A stretch of DNA of 53,206 bases from Solobacterium sp. (GCA_017539385.1 JAFYHC010000089.1:1-53206); one strand, 5' to 3'; numbered from the stretch's first letter, positions 42,104 to 50,988 are shown. Numbers and translations: made by a program. The notes: generated from the letters alone by a model not told the origin.

Positions 42104-42112
42104 GGCTATAAT
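42083..42112 (+). promoter_or_regulatory. Promoter of the ion channel operon, likely leaderless start
   Basis: TCGACA (42083-42088), 18 bp, TATAAT (42107-42112). Transcription would begin at about 42118-42120, the A of the ATG at 42119. There is no room for a ribosome binding site. The -35 overlaps the terminator of the preceding gene. Confidence 0.6.
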
Positions 42113-42118
42113 CATTGC

Positions 42119-43078
42119 ATGAATCAGAAGCGGGAAACGATACGGAGAAGGGTATTTGACATTATACAGATCGGAAACCGGTCCGATCTTGCCAGCCGCA
42201 GTTTTGATATTTTTATCGTGATCACGATATTGCTGAATATCATCGTGACCTTTCTGCAGACTTTTAAAACATTGGCGCCTCTGCATCCGGCATTTGATGC
42301 GATCGAAACTGTTACGATTCTGATTTTCTGCGTGGAATACGCATTGCGCATCTGGACATCCCGGTATCTGTTTCCGGGTGAATCACCATGGACGTGCGTA
42401 CGCAAGTTCCTTTTGTCTTATGTCGGCATTATCGACCTTCTGACGATCCTGCCGTTTTTCTTTCTCTCCGGCTTTGTGGCATTCCGCATGTTCCGGGTGG
42501 TGCGTATCTTTCATCTGTTCCGCATCAATGCCAACTATGACTCATTCAATGTCATCAAGTCCGTTATCTATGAAAAACGCAACCAGCTGGCATCGTCCGT
42601 GTTTATTATCTTTGTGCTGATATTAGCGGCTTCAATGTGCATGTACAGTGCGGAAAATGAAGCACAGCCGGAATACTTTCAGAACGCATTTTCCGGCATA
42701 TGGTGGAGCGTATCGGCATTGCTGACAGTCGGCTATGGTGATATTTATCCCATCACGACACTGGGAAGAATCCTGGCGATTATCATATCTTTCCTGGGTG
42801 TGGGTGTTGTCGCAATACCGACCGGCATCATATCGGCCGGATTTGTGGAACAGTATTCCAAAGCTGCCAATTCCACGGTATCACTGGAAATGGGTACGTC
42901 GTCCGTTGTTGTCGATATAGACAGCAGCTGGATCGGACACAGTGTGGAAGAAATCAGAGAAGGATTTCACTGCATCATCATTCTCATACAGAGAGGGGAT
43001 GCAGTATTCATGCCCTCAGAATCATACCGCGTTGCATTAAAAGACGCGCTGATCGTCTATCATGAAAAGGAGAACTAA
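42119..43078 (+). CDS. Voltage-gated-type potassium ion channel
   Basis: 319 residues. Six membrane segments with a positively charged S4 (FRMFRVVRIFHLFRI), a pore helix and the selectivity filter TVGYGD at about 202-207. After S6 comes a short C-terminal domain, SWIGHSVEEIREGFHCIIILIQRGDAVFMPSESYRV, of the TrkA_C type. The frame is open upstream, but that extension would come from the terminator. I use ATG 42119. It is followed by a PfkB kinase 2 bases later. Confidence 0.9.
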   Translation: MNQKRETIRRRVFDIIQIGNRSDLASRSFDIFIVITILLNIIVTFLQTFKTLAPLHPAFDAIETVTILIFCVEYALRIWTSRYLFPGESPWTCVRKFLLSYVGIIDLLTILPFFFLSGFVAFRMFRVVRIFHLFRINANYDSFNVIKSVIYEKRNQLASSVFIIFVLILAASMCMYSAENEAQPEYFQNAFSGIWWSVSALLTVGYGDIYPITTLGRILAIIISFLGVGVVAIPTGIISAGFVEQYSKAANSTVSLEMGTSSVVVDIDSSWIGHSVEEIREGFHCIIILIQRGDAVFMPSESYRVALKDALIVYHEKEN

Positions 43079-43080
43079 CT

Positions 43081-44001
43081 ATGGGTATTGCAGTATTCGG
43101 CTGTGTATTTGTTGATATCAAGGGATATCCGCTTGCACCATATATACCGCAGGGACGCAATGTCGGACGGGTATACCAGGTCCATGGCGGTGTATGCCGC
43201 AATGTGGCGGAAGATATTGCCAATCTGGATCTGCGTCCGTCCTTTATCAGTGTGGTGGATCATACCGGTACCAGTACCGATGTGATCCGGCATCTGAAGC
43301 GGCACAATTGCGAAACACGGTATATCCGGCGTGCACCTGACAGCATCGGTACATGGCTGGCTGTGTTTGACAATAACGGTGATGTGGTTGCCTCGATCTC
43401 CAAGCGGCCGGAAATCAGCCTCATCCACCGCACCCTGGATGAACACGGGGATGAGATCTTCCGCGAAGCCGACAGCATTATCGTGGAGATCGATATGGAC
43501 GAAGCACTGCTGGATCGTATTTTTGCCCTGGCAGAGAAGTATGAAAAGAAGATATATGCTGTTGTATCCAATATGTCGATCGCACTGGAAAGACGGCGTC
43601 TATTGCGCAAGACCGGCTGTATCGTATGCAATCTGCAGGAAGCAGAACAGCTGTTCTCACAGGAATTCGCTGATGTGACAGAAGAGCAGCTGACAGCCAT
43701 CCTGCAGAATAAGATCCAGCAGGCACGCATTCCATCCATGGTCATTACCCTGGGAGAGCGCGGTGCGGTCTATGCATCAAAAGAAGAGGCAGGATGGTGT
43801 CCTGCCCAGAATGTCGATGTCATTGATACGACCGGTGCAGGTGACTCCTTCTTTGCCGGTGTAGCAGTGGGTCTGACATATGGTAAATCCCTCCAGGACG
43901 CATGCCGGATCGGCACACGGCTGGCATCCAGCGTCATCAGCACAAAAGAAAATGTATGTCCGCATTTCCTGCCGGAAGAGTTCGGACTGAAGGCATTATG
44001 A
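43081..44001 (+). CDS. PfkB family carbohydrate kinase
   Basis: 306 residues. The N-terminus is FGCVFVDIKGYPL, with glycine-rich HGGVCRNVAEDIANL (the ribokinase family GG-N signature), and the C-terminal ATP/anion-hole motif is DTTGAGDSFFAGVAVGL near 249-260, with Asp as the base. The acceptor (fructose-1-P, adenosine or another nucleoside) is not determined by sequence. The ATG follows a GGAG. It overlaps the next gene by 4 bases. Confidence 0.9.
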   Translation: MGIAVFGCVFVDIKGYPLAPYIPQGRNVGRVYQVHGGVCRNVAEDIANLDLRPSFISVVDHTGTSTDVIRHLKRHNCETRYIRRAPDSIGTWLAVFDNNGDVVASISKRPEISLIHRTLDEHGDEIFREADSIIVEIDMDEALLDRIFALAEKYEKKIYAVVSNMSIALERRRLLRKTGCIVCNLQEAEQLFSQEFADVTEEQLTAILQNKIQQARIPSMVITLGERGAVYASKEEAGWCPAQNVDVIDTTGAGDSFFAGVAVGLTYGKSLQDACRIGTRLASSVISTKENVCPHFLPEEFGLKAL

Positions 44002-45269
44002 AGCGCAGGATAAGAAGTTTTATTATCCTGCTGTGCACGCTGTTATTGATTCCGGTGCTTCCGGTCTATGCCGGTGTGTACTGGGGTGAGCGTGTAAAGA
44101 TCACGGAAGACGATACGGTACTGGATACGATCACGGTAAACGGCGTTACAGTGGAAGCCCTGTATTCGCCCATCTCCGTCATGACACAGGAAGTCTATGA
44201 CAACAGTGAATACAGCTGTTCTGCTTTTGCAAAGCGTTTCTACAGAGATGTCTATGGCGTTGAACTGGCGATCGGAAATACCAATTCGGATGCACCTGTT
44301 GCCTATAACGGAGGAACGTTTGTCGAAACAAGTCAGCCTGTGATCGGGGACCTTGTCACAAAGAAGACCGGCGGCTCCCACTATGCCATCGTCAAAGAAG
44401 TCAATGGGGATACCGCTGTCCTGATCGAGCAGAATCTCTGGAGCGACCGCACCAATGATATTGCCTTAAAAGGCAGAGCGTTATCCGGAGAAACGAATTA
44501 TACGTACTGGCATTATCATCCGGAAGATAATACCGAAGAAATCGAAGCGTTTGTTACACGGCTGTATCAGCTGTGTCTTGGCAGAAACCCGGACGCCGGC
44601 GGATTTGCCACTTGGACAGCGAAGCTGAAAGAGCGCAGAATCAGTGCGGCAGAAGCCGTACGCGGCTTCTTTCTGAGCCCGGAAATGACAAATCTTGGCT
44701 TATCGGAAGAAGACTTTGTGGAACGCTGCTACGAAGTGCTCATGGACCGCAGCAGTGATGCGGGCGGCAAAGCCGGCTGGGTGGAGAAGCTGAAAAACGG
44801 ATTCTCAAAAGTCGGCATCCTGCGCGGCTTTGTACAGTCGGTCGAATTTACAAAGCTATGTGCTTCCTACAATATCAAACGCGGATCGCTGAATGCATAC
44901 TGGCGTGATCAGAATGCCGGTGTCACATTCTTCGTGGTGCGCCTGTACCGGATGATATTAGACCGGGAATTTGATGCCAACGGTCTGAATGACTGGTGCA
45001 GAAAGATCCTGAACAAAGAATACACTGCCAAAACAGCTGCCATGCACGGCTTCTTCCACAGTCCGGAATTCCTGGCGAAAGAGATGCCGGATGAAGAATT
45101 TGTTCCGATACTGTACCGGACATTCCTGGACCGGGAGTACGATACAGGGGGACTGGCATACTGGCTCAAATATCTGAGTGAAGGAAACGAGCGGGATGCC
45201 TGCATTGCCGGTTTTGCGGACAGTGTGGAATTCCGCAGACTCATGACATCCTTCGGCATCAGTGGATAA
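43998..45269 (+). CDS. Secreted CHAP-like cysteine peptidase with DUF4214 repeats
   Basis: 423 residues. A signal peptide (RSFIILLCTLLLIPVLPVYA) leads into a domain with an NlpC/P60- or CHAP-like Cys (NSEYSCSAFAKRFY, Cys about 74) and His (GGSHYAIVKEV, His about 128). From residue 175 four repeats of about 70 residues follow, each opening with a helix like FVTRLYQLCLGRNPDAGG or FVVRLYRMILDREFDANG, which are DUF4214 units. The enzyme may cleave peptidoglycan, and the repeats may bind surfaces. The ATG overlaps the kinase stop. Confidence 0.85.
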   Translation: MKRRIRSFIILLCTLLLIPVLPVYAGVYWGERVKITEDDTVLDTITVNGVTVEALYSPISVMTQEVYDNSEYSCSAFAKRFYRDVYGVELAIGNTNSDAPVAYNGGTFVETSQPVIGDLVTKKTGGSHYAIVKEVNGDTAVLIEQNLWSDRTNDIALKGRALSGETNYTYWHYHPEDNTEEIEAFVTRLYQLCLGRNPDAGGFATWTAKLKERRISAAEAVRGFFLSPEMTNLGLSEEDFVERCYEVLMDRSSDAGGKAGWVEKLKNGFSKVGILRGFVQSVEFTKLCASYNIKRGSLNAYWRDQNAGVTFFVVRLYRMILDREFDANGLNDWCRKILNKEYTAKTAAMHGFFHSPEFLAKEMPDEEFVPILYRTFLDREYDTGGLAYWLKYLSEGNERDACIAGFADSVEFRRLMTSFGISG

Positions 45270-45275
45270 GAAAAG

Positions 45276-45301
45276 AGAGCAGCTCACGGCTGCTCTTTTT
45301 G
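45276..45301. terminator. Bidirectional terminator between convergent genes
   Basis: AGAGCAGC / GCTGCTCT with TCACG loop, then TTTTT on plus. It also lies next to the stop of the minus-strand MT-A70 gene at 45284. Confidence 0.75.
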
Positions 45302-45991
45302 TGTTCCATCGGTAATGATCACATCCGATTCGGGTATTTCCAGTCCCCAGCGGTCCCAGCCATCCACAGCAGTCCGTGCAAACAGTTCGATCCGTGACTG
45401 CGCAGGAAACATGGCTTTGATGCGCTCATGGACTTCAGATGGCTTTTCACTGTGTGCGGTGCGGTGCACCTGCACCATCTGCCTTACATTGCGTGCGCCG
45501 CGGGGAGAAGGGAAGCGGCCTTTGCGGAATGCCAGTACGAATTCCGTCTGTGACAGCGTATAGCGTCCCGGATTATGCACCATCTTATCCCATACAAAGG
45601 CTACTGTCTTATAGGAGAATCCCCATGCTTCACCAAGCGCAATGGCATTGGCCATCTGCGGACCTGTCGTCCAGAGAAACAGGATGCTGTCATCGGCGCT
45701 GATCGATGCCACATCCAGTCCGCACAGATCCTTCAGACGCACTGTAGGATACTGAAACGAAGCAGAAGAGAGGAAGATCTTCTTCTCAAAATTCGTATTT
45801 TCTTCTTTGATGACGGAACGGTCATACTGCATCTTTCCGCCGTAATCCCATGGCGGATCTGCCAGGATCACATCATACTTCTGATCCGGCAAAGGCGGAA
45901 AAAACTCCTTGAGGGGATTGATCTTGGTGCGTTTCTTCTGGTCTTTGCTGTACAGTGAATAGGCGGTAATATCCGGTTTTTTCTGCGTCAT
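45284..45991 (-). CDS. MT-A70 family N6-adenine DNA methyltransferase
   Basis: 235 residues on the minus strand. The catalytic DPPW is at 45-48 (ILADPPWDYGG) and the class beta order of motifs is kept, with ILFLWTTGPQM and the SAM-related KPSEVHERIKAMFP near the end. No restriction enzyme or specificity gene is in the neighbourhood, so it is an orphan methyltransferase. Its target could be DNA or RNA; bacterial members usually methylate DNA. The ATG is at 45989-45991 on the minus strand. Confidence 0.88.
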   Translation of the reverse strand: MTQKKPDITAYSLYSKDQKKRTKINPLKEFFPPLPDQKYDVILADPPWDYGGKMQYDRSVIKEENTNFEKKIFLSSASFQYPTVRLKDLCGLDVASISADDSILFLWTTGPQMANAIALGEAWGFSYKTVAFVWDKMVHNPGRYTLSQTEFVLAFRKGRFPSPRGARNVRQMVQVHRTAHSEKPSEVHERIKAMFPAQSRIELFARTAVDGWDRWGLEIPESDVIITDGTQKEQP

Positions 45992-46067
45992 ACTATTACT
46001 CTAGCAAATACAAAACAGAAAATCCAATTTCATTCCTGTAACCGCTTACTTTTTTTGCTGAAACCTC

Positions 46068-46095
46068 TTTACAATTGCCTATGCCGTGCTATTCT
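46068..46095 (+). promoter_or_regulatory. Promoter of the 57-aa protein
   Basis: TTTACA (46068-46073), 16 bp, TATTCT (46090-46095). It lies between divergent genes. Confidence 0.5.
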
Positions 46096-46136
46096 ATGGT
46101 TAAACATAAGCAATGTTTTATGAAAGGAAAATCTAT

Positions 46137-46310
46137 ATGAAAGGTCTTGAAGCAAAAACCATTTTTATGGTTGAGTACGAGACCGATACTTCTGTGGTTC
46201 GTGAGTATATGACTGACGCGGACTATGACAGGCTTTTAAGCGACGAGCGTGACGGAAAAATCCGTATTATGAATCACCGGAATATCGATTTTGTCCTCAG
46301 GGAAGAATAA
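46137..46310 (+). CDS. Small acidic hypothetical protein, 57 aa
   Basis: 57 residues from ATG 46137 (AAAGGA upstream), although the frame is open to 46113. It has a strand-helix-strand plan: TIFMVEYETDTSVVREYMTDADYDRLLSDERDGKIRIMNHRNIDFVL. No family is recognised. It is bounded by its own promoter and a strong terminator, so it is likely expressed. Confidence 0.6.
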   Translation: MKGLEAKTIFMVEYETDTSVVREYMTDADYDRLLSDERDGKIRIMNHRNIDFVLREE

Positions 46311-46321
46311 CACTTCCAAAT

Positions 46322-46350
46322 GGCACAGCCTTTGCAGCTGTGCCTTTTTC
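46322..46350 (+). terminator. Terminator of the small protein gene
   Basis: GGCACAGC / GCTGTGCC with a 7-base loop, then TTTTTCTT. Confidence 0.85.
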
Positions 46351-46356
46351 TTGCGT

Positions 46357-46384
46357 AAAAAAAAACAGCCGTCTGTACGGCTGT
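46357..46384 (-). terminator. Terminator for thymidine kinase (minus)
   Basis: ACAGCCG / CGGCTGT hairpin; on the minus strand it ends in a run of nine T (plus-strand A). Confidence 0.85.
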
Positions 46385-46956
46385 CATTCATCCTCTCTGC
46401 GCAGTTTTCCCTGCAGGAAATGCTTGCGGCAAAGGGCAATATATTCATCGTTTGCACCGAGCATGATCTGGCTGCCGACCCGTACGATGCCGCGTTCATT
46501 GTAGCGGGCATTGCAGGTCGCTTTTTTTCCGCACCAGCATACGGTCTTGACTTCCCGGATCTCATCGCAGATCGCGATCAGACGTTCGCTTCCTTCAAAC
46601 AGATTGTTCTGGAAGTCCGCCCGTAATCCGTAGCATAATACCGGTACATTGAGATCATCGACGATATGTGCCAGGAAATCGACCTGATCCTTTGTCGCAA
46701 ACTGGATCTCATCCACAATGACTGCATCATATGTCTTCAGCTGCTCATCGCTCATTGCACATACATCGGTCAGAAGAACACACTCTTTTTCAAGGCCGAT
46801 CCGGGAGCGGATCACATTTGCACCATCCCGTGTATCGATATTTGTTTTAGCCAGAAGGGCTTTCTGTCCCCGTTCTGAATAGTTATATTCCGCCATCAGC
46901 GCATTCGCTGTTTTGGAGCTTCCCATCGCTCCGTAATAAAAGTACAGTTTCGCCAT
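46384..46956 (-). CDS. tdk: Thymidine kinase
   Basis: 190 residues on the minus strand (ATG at 46956; the frame continues upstream to 46983). The P-loop is GAMGSSKT, the Walker-B-like word is VIVDEIQF, and a Zn site is made by CWCGKKATC. It is the TK1-like type II fold that salvages thymidine to dTMP. It stands alone between terminators. Confidence 0.93.
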   Translation of the reverse strand: MAKLYFYYGAMGSSKTANALMAEYNYSERGQKALLAKTNIDTRDGANVIRSRIGLEKECVLLTDVCAMSDEQLKTYDAVIVDEIQFATKDQVDFLAHIVDDLNVPVLCYGLRADFQNNLFEGSERLIAICDEIREVKTVCWCGKKATCNARYNERGIVRVGSQIMLGANDEYIALCRKHFLQGKLRREDE

Positions 46957-47084
46957 AAATCCATTCACTCCGTATTCCTGCATATTGTATTACATTCTTG
47001 CACAATTCGGGTAATTTTTCATAGGTGACAGCAGAAATGAGTGTTAAGATATATTTAAAGGTAAAAACAGGAGGATCCTATAAT

Positions 47085-48161
47085 ATGTTAAGAATCGGAA
47101 TGCTGACAAGCGGCGGCGACTGCCAGGCGCTCAATGCAGCAATGCGCGGCGTATACAAGGCCGTTACGAACAATTCCAAGGAACCGGTCGAGTTCTATGG
47201 CTTTCTGGATGGCTATAAAGGTCTGATCAACAGCAACTTCAAGCTTCTGACCAGCCAGGATTTCAAAGGCCTGATGACAAAGGGCGGTACATTCCTCGGC
47301 ACAAGCCGCACACCGTTCAAGCTGATCGATGAACCGGATGAAAAAGGGCGCAACAAAGTCGAATGCATGAAGCAGACTTACTACAAACTGCAGCTGAACT
47401 GCCTTGTCATGCTGGGCGGTAACGGTTCAACAAAGACTGCCGGAAGACTTGCAGAAGAAGGCCTGAATGTCATCACACTGCCGAAGACCATTGATAATGA
47501 CCTGTGGGGAACAGACATGACATTCGGTTTCCAGACTGCTGTAGAAGTCGCTACCCGTGCAATCGATGAAATTCATACGACTGCTTCTTCCCACAGCCGT
47601 GTATTCATTGTTGAGATCATGGGACACAAAGTCGGCTGGCTGCCTCTGAATGCAGGTATGGCAGGCGGTGCAGACGTGATCCTTCTGCCGGAGATCCCGT
47701 ATGATATCGACAAAGTGGCACAGGCGATCCAGGAACGCAATGAGCGCGGTGACCGCTTCACCATCATTGCTGTTGCGGAAGGTGCAATTTCCAAGGAAGA
47801 TGCTGCATTAACAAAGAAACAGTACAAGAAGAAACTGGCAAAGTCCCCGTATCCGTCCATCGCATACCAGGTCGCTGCTGAGATCTATGAAAAGACCGGT
47901 ATGGAAGTACGTGTCACTGTTCCGGGACATACACAGCGCGGCGGTGCACCGTGTCCGTATGACAGAGTATTCGCAACACGTCTTGGTGCCGAAGCAGGAA
48001 GATATATTCTGAAGGGTGAATATGGCTTCATGGTTGGCTACCGGAACCGTGAAATGGTGAAAGTACCGCTGGAAGAAGTCGCAGGCAAACTGAAGACTGT
48101 TGATCCGGATGCGGACATCATCAAACAGGCAAAACTCGTCGGCATCTCATTCGGCGACTAA
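47085..48161 (+). CDS. pfkA: 6-phosphofructokinase, ATP-type, group III
   Basis: 358 residues. The donor motif is GGNGSTKTAGRL, with Gly at the position where PPi enzymes have Asp, and the catalytic word is PKTIDNDLWGTD with Lys after the Pro, a combination seen in ATP-dependent group III enzymes. The Asp usually found before that Gly is Asn here, as in some clostridial homologues. MGHKVGWLPL and PGHTQRGGAP are conserved. GGAGG sits ten bases before ATG 47085. It phosphorylates fructose-6-P, in parallel to the pfp product. Confidence 0.9.
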   Translation: MLRIGMLTSGGDCQALNAAMRGVYKAVTNNSKEPVEFYGFLDGYKGLINSNFKLLTSQDFKGLMTKGGTFLGTSRTPFKLIDEPDEKGRNKVECMKQTYYKLQLNCLVMLGGNGSTKTAGRLAEEGLNVITLPKTIDNDLWGTDMTFGFQTAVEVATRAIDEIHTTASSHSRVFIVEIMGHKVGWLPLNAGMAGGADVILLPEIPYDIDKVAQAIQERNERGDRFTIIAVAEGAISKEDAALTKKQYKKKLAKSPYPSIAYQVAAEIYEKTGMEVRVTVPGHTQRGGAPCPYDRVFATRLGAEAGRYILKGEYGFMVGYRNREMVKVPLEEVAGKLKTVDPDADIIKQAKLVGISFGD

Positions 48162-48172
48162 ACACAAACAGT

Positions 48173-48202
48173 AAGCAGATCACATGATCTGCTTTTTTTT
48201 AC
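48173..48202 (+). terminator. Terminator of pfkA
   Basis: AAGCAGATCA / TGATCTGCTT, CA loop, then eight T. Confidence 0.88.
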
Positions 48203-48207
48203 GCATA

Positions 48208-48233
48208 CAAAAAGGCGTACCGTGCGGTACGCC
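48208..48233 (-). terminator. Terminator of the UPF0371 gene (minus)
   Basis: GGCGTACCG / CGGTACGCC with TTTTTG on the minus strand. Confidence 0.85.
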
Positions 48234-48239
48234 ATCAGG

Positions 48240-49727
48240 TTATTTCTTGCGGTAGAGTTTTTTCTGGTGGTAGACCGGATCAAAGGTGACATTGACACCA
48301 AGACGGCGGAATACATCTGCGTCTTCCTTGGGCAGGACAACGGAAGAATGAGCTTCGGAGCCTTTGAGATTCGGCAGCTGCGCAATGGCTTTTGCGGTTG
48401 TCGGATTGCGCTGGGCAATGATTGCCAGTGCAATCAGTACCTCATCAGAATGCAGACGCGGGTTGCGGTTGCCCAGATGATTGATCTTCAGATCCTGGAT
48501 CGGTTTGACATATTCCGGTTCGATCAGAAGGGTGTCCTTCGGAATGTTTCCGAGTGCTTTGAGTGCATTGATAATGACTGCTGCAGAAGGTCCGAACAGG
48601 GAAGACGTCTTGCCGGTCACGATACGGCCGTCTTCCAGCTGCAGTGCCATGGCCGCATCATCCGTTTCATGTGCTTTATTGGTTGCAGCAAGGGCAACGG
48701 TACGGTCAGAAGGCTGGATGTTGAGGGAGTGCATCAGGACATCGATCTTGTTCAATCCAAGCTCGGAAATACGCTCGGATTTCACATCGACCAGTGCCTG
48801 GTAATAACGGCGTATGATTTCTTCGCACGATGCTTCTTTGGCGGCTTCGTCATCCACGATGCAGTAGCCGACCATGTTGACGCCCATGTCTGTCGGTGAC
48901 TTGTACGGGCACTGACCGGAGATCTTTTCCAGGATTCTCTTCAATACCGGGAAGATCTCAACGTCACGGTTATAATTGACAGCTGTTTTGCCATAGGCTT
49001 CCAGATGGAACGGATCGATCATGTTTACATCGTCCAGATCCGCCGTGGCTGCCTCATAGGCAAGGTTGACCGGATGATGCAGGGGAAGGTTCCAGACCGG
49101 GAATGTCTCAAACTTTGCATAACCGGAGCGGATGCCGTTTGCCTGATCATGATACAGCTGGGAAATGCAGGTAGCCATCTTGCCGGAACCGGGACCCGGT
49201 GCCGTGACGACGATCAGATTGCGCGTTGTTTTGATGTACTGGTTCTTTCCGAGGCCTTCCGAAGAGACGATGAAGTCAACGTCTGTCGGATACCCTTTGA
49301 TGGGATAGTGCAGATAGCACTCAATGCCATGCCGGCGCAGCTGGGCACGGAAGGAGTCCGCAGAAGGCTGGTGGTTGTACTGGGTAATGACAACGCTGCC
49401 GACATAGAGGTCAAGACTGCGGAATGTATCGATCAGCCGGTATACTTCCTGGTCATAGCTGATGCCGAGATCGCCTCTGCTTTTGGTATGCTCAATATTA
49501 TTCGCATTGATGCTGATAATCAGTTCGACCTGATCTTTCAGTTCTGTGAGAAGACGGATCTTATTGTTTGGTTCATACCCCGGCAGTACGCGGGCTGCGT
49601 GGAAATCTTCAAACATCTTACCGCCGAATTCGAGATACAGTTTTCCTTCGAACATATTAATACGTTCAATGATCTTGTCTCTTTGCAGCTGTAAGTATTT
49701 TTCCGAATCAAATGCCTGTTTTCTCAT
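48240..49727 (-). CDS. UPF0371 / DUF1846 family protein
   Basis: 495 residues on the minus strand. Start ATG at 49727 behind GGGAG; the frame extends to 49769. [58 protein letters not shown] is the conserved family N-terminus, and [21 protein letters not shown] contains a P-loop-like turn. The crystal structures of the family show a nucleotide-binding-like fold, but the role is unknown. Divergent from the gpx gene, with the shared AT-rich promoter region in between. Confidence 0.9.
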   Translation of the reverse strand: MRKQAFDSEKYLQLQRDKIIERINMFEGKLYLEFGGKMFEDFHAARVLPGYEPNNKIRLLTELKDQVELIISINANNIEHTKSRGDLGISYDQEVYRLIDTFRSLDLYVGSVVITQYNHQPSADSFRAQLRRHGIECYLHYPIKGYPTDVDFIVSSEGLGKNQYIKTTRNLIVVTAPGPGSGKMATCISQLYHDQANGIRSGYAKFETFPVWNLPLHHPVNLAYEAATADLDDVNMIDPFHLEAYGKTAVNYNRDVEIFPVLKRILEKISGQCPYKSPTDMGVNMVGYCIVDDEAAKEASCEEIIRRYYQALVDVKSERISELGLNKIDVLMHSLNIQPSDRTVALAATNKAHETDDAAMALQLEDGRIVTGKTSSLFGPSAAVIINALKALGNIPKDTLLIEPEYVKPIQDLKINHLGNRNPRLHSDEVLIALAIIAQRNPTTAKAIAQLPNLKGSEAHSSVVLPKEDADVFRRLGVNVTFDPVYHQKKLYRKK

Positions 49728-49812
49728 AGTCTTTTTCTCCCATTGGTACAGTATAACAAACAAATTCAAATTATCATTAAAAAAATAATGACCGGAACTA
49801 CATTTATATAAA

Positions 49813-49847
49813 TTATATTTGACACAATATAAATATGGAGGTACTAT
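49813..49847 (+). promoter_or_regulatory. Promoter and 20-bp palindrome of the gpx gene
   Basis: TTGACA (49819-49824), 17 bp, TACTAT (49842-49847). The -35 lies in the palindrome TTATATT-TGACAC-AATATAA (49813-49832, 7-bp arms). The spacing is not that of a PerR box (7-1-7), so a different regulator is likely. Confidence 0.65.
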
Positions 49848-49873
49848 TTTTGCGTAAACAGGAGGAACCGAAA

Positions 49874-50413
49874 ATGAGTATTTATGATTACACTGTCCCG
49901 TCCAGAAGCGGTGATGTCTCCATGGAAGAATATAAAGGAAAAGTATTGCTGATCGTTAATACAGCTACCGGATGCGGTTTTACTCCGCAGTATGAAGATA
50001 TCGAAAACATCTATGAAGAATTCCATGACAAGGGTCTGGAAGTTATCGATGTACCGTGCAACCAGTTTGCCGGTCAGACACCGGGTACCGATGAGGAGAT
50101 CCATGAATTCTGCACACTGCGTTACAAGACACAGTTCCCACAGATGAAGAAGAGCGATGTCAATGGTGAAACTGCACTGCCGCTGTTTACCTATCTGAAA
50201 TCGCAGAAGGGTTTTGAAGGATTCGGAAAAGGTCCGAAGGCACTTGCCATGAGTGCAATGCTGAAGAAACTGGATAAAAACTATAAGACAAATACGGATA
50301 TTAAATGGAACTTCACCAAATTCGTCGTTGACCGCGAAGGCAATGTTGTTGCCCGCTTTGAACCGACAGCGAAGATGGAAAGTGTCCGTGAGTGCGTTGC
50401 ATCGCTGATCTGA
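49874..50413 (+). CDS. Glutathione peroxidase-family thiol peroxidase
   Basis: 179 residues from ATG 49874 behind AGGAGG; the frame is open up to 49835. Catalytic Cys is C34 in NTATGCGF, with the Gln in [10 protein letters not shown], and the Trp and Asn in IKWNFTKF complete the tetrad. It is a Cys-type (not Sec) enzyme, and in bacteria usually uses thioredoxin to reduce peroxides. A palindromic operator overlaps the promoter. Confidence 0.93.
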   Translation: MSIYDYTVPSRSGDVSMEEYKGKVLLIVNTATGCGFTPQYEDIENIYEEFHDKGLEVIDVPCNQFAGQTPGTDEEIHEFCTLRYKTQFPQMKKSDVNGETALPLFTYLKSQKGFEGFGKGPKALAMSAMLKKLDKNYKTNTDIKWNFTKFVVDREGNVVARFEPTAKMESVRECVASLI

Positions 50414-50448
50414 TCATACGGCCTTATATCACCTACATATAGTGTTAT

Positions 50449-50486
50449 GGAAAGCGGTTTCATTTCCGCTTTCCGTTTTCTTTTTT
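50449..50486 (+). terminator. Terminator of gpx
   Basis: GGAAAGCGG / CCGCTTTCC, 8-base loop, then TTTTCTTTTTT. Confidence 0.9.
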
Positions 50487-50487
50487 G

Positions 50488-50496
50488 TGATATACT
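50488..50496 (+). promoter_or_regulatory. Extended -10 of the Nudix/GNAT-C39 genes
   Basis: TGATATACT (TGn plus TATACT at 50491-50496), directly after the gpx terminator. Confidence 0.5.
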
Positions 50497-50556
50497 TGTT
50501 ATTAGCACGGTGAAAAATGAAGTGATCCTGTGCTTGTGAAAGGGAGAGGCCGTATT

Positions 50557-50988
50557 ATGCTGAAAGAAAAATCATGCGGAGCAGTTATCGTTAAAGAAGA
50601 AAATTCAAGATACTACACACTGATCATCCGACAGACACAAGGTCACTGGTGTTTCCCAAAGGGACATGTTGAAAATGATGAAACGGAGCACGATACTGCA
50701 TACCGTGAAATTCGTGAAGAGACCGGTATTTCGGTACACTTTATAGATGGATTCCGGGAAACAACACATTACAGTCCATCCGAAGGTGTAGAGAAAAAAG
50801 TTGTATATTTCCTGGCACGTCCGGAAAGCGGTGAAGAGATCATGCAGCCGGAAGAGATCATTGATATGCGCTGGGTCAACCTGGTTGAAGCAGGTGCTTT
50901 GCTGACATATAAGAATGATGCGCAGTTGCTGCGGAAAGCGATCCGTTTCCTGCAGGAAAAGAATCCGTATTTTGAGGATAAGCATTAA
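50557..50988 (+). CDS. Nudix hydrolase, Ap4A pyrophosphohydrolase-like
   Basis: 143 residues from ATG 50557 (RBS GGGAGAGG). The box G-x5-E-x7-R-E-I-R-E-E-T-G-I is at residues 36-58. The first part, SCGAVIVKEENSRYYTLIIRQTQGHWCFPKGHVE, is the asymmetric Ap4A hydrolase (NUDT2-like) pattern. It would cleave diadenosine polyphosphates. The gene overlaps the next by a single base (TAATG). Confidence 0.9.
   Translation: MLKEKSCGAVIVKEENSRYYTLIIRQTQGHWCFPKGHVENDETEHDTAYREIREETGISVHFIDGFRETTHYSPSEGVEKKVVYFLARPESGEEIMQPEEIIDMRWVNLVEAGALLTYKNDAQLLRKAIRFLQEKNPYFEDKH

Noticed and set aside
48222..49694. Plus-strand frames of 225 and 229 codons
   Set aside because: Shadows of the UPF0371 gene on the minus strand.
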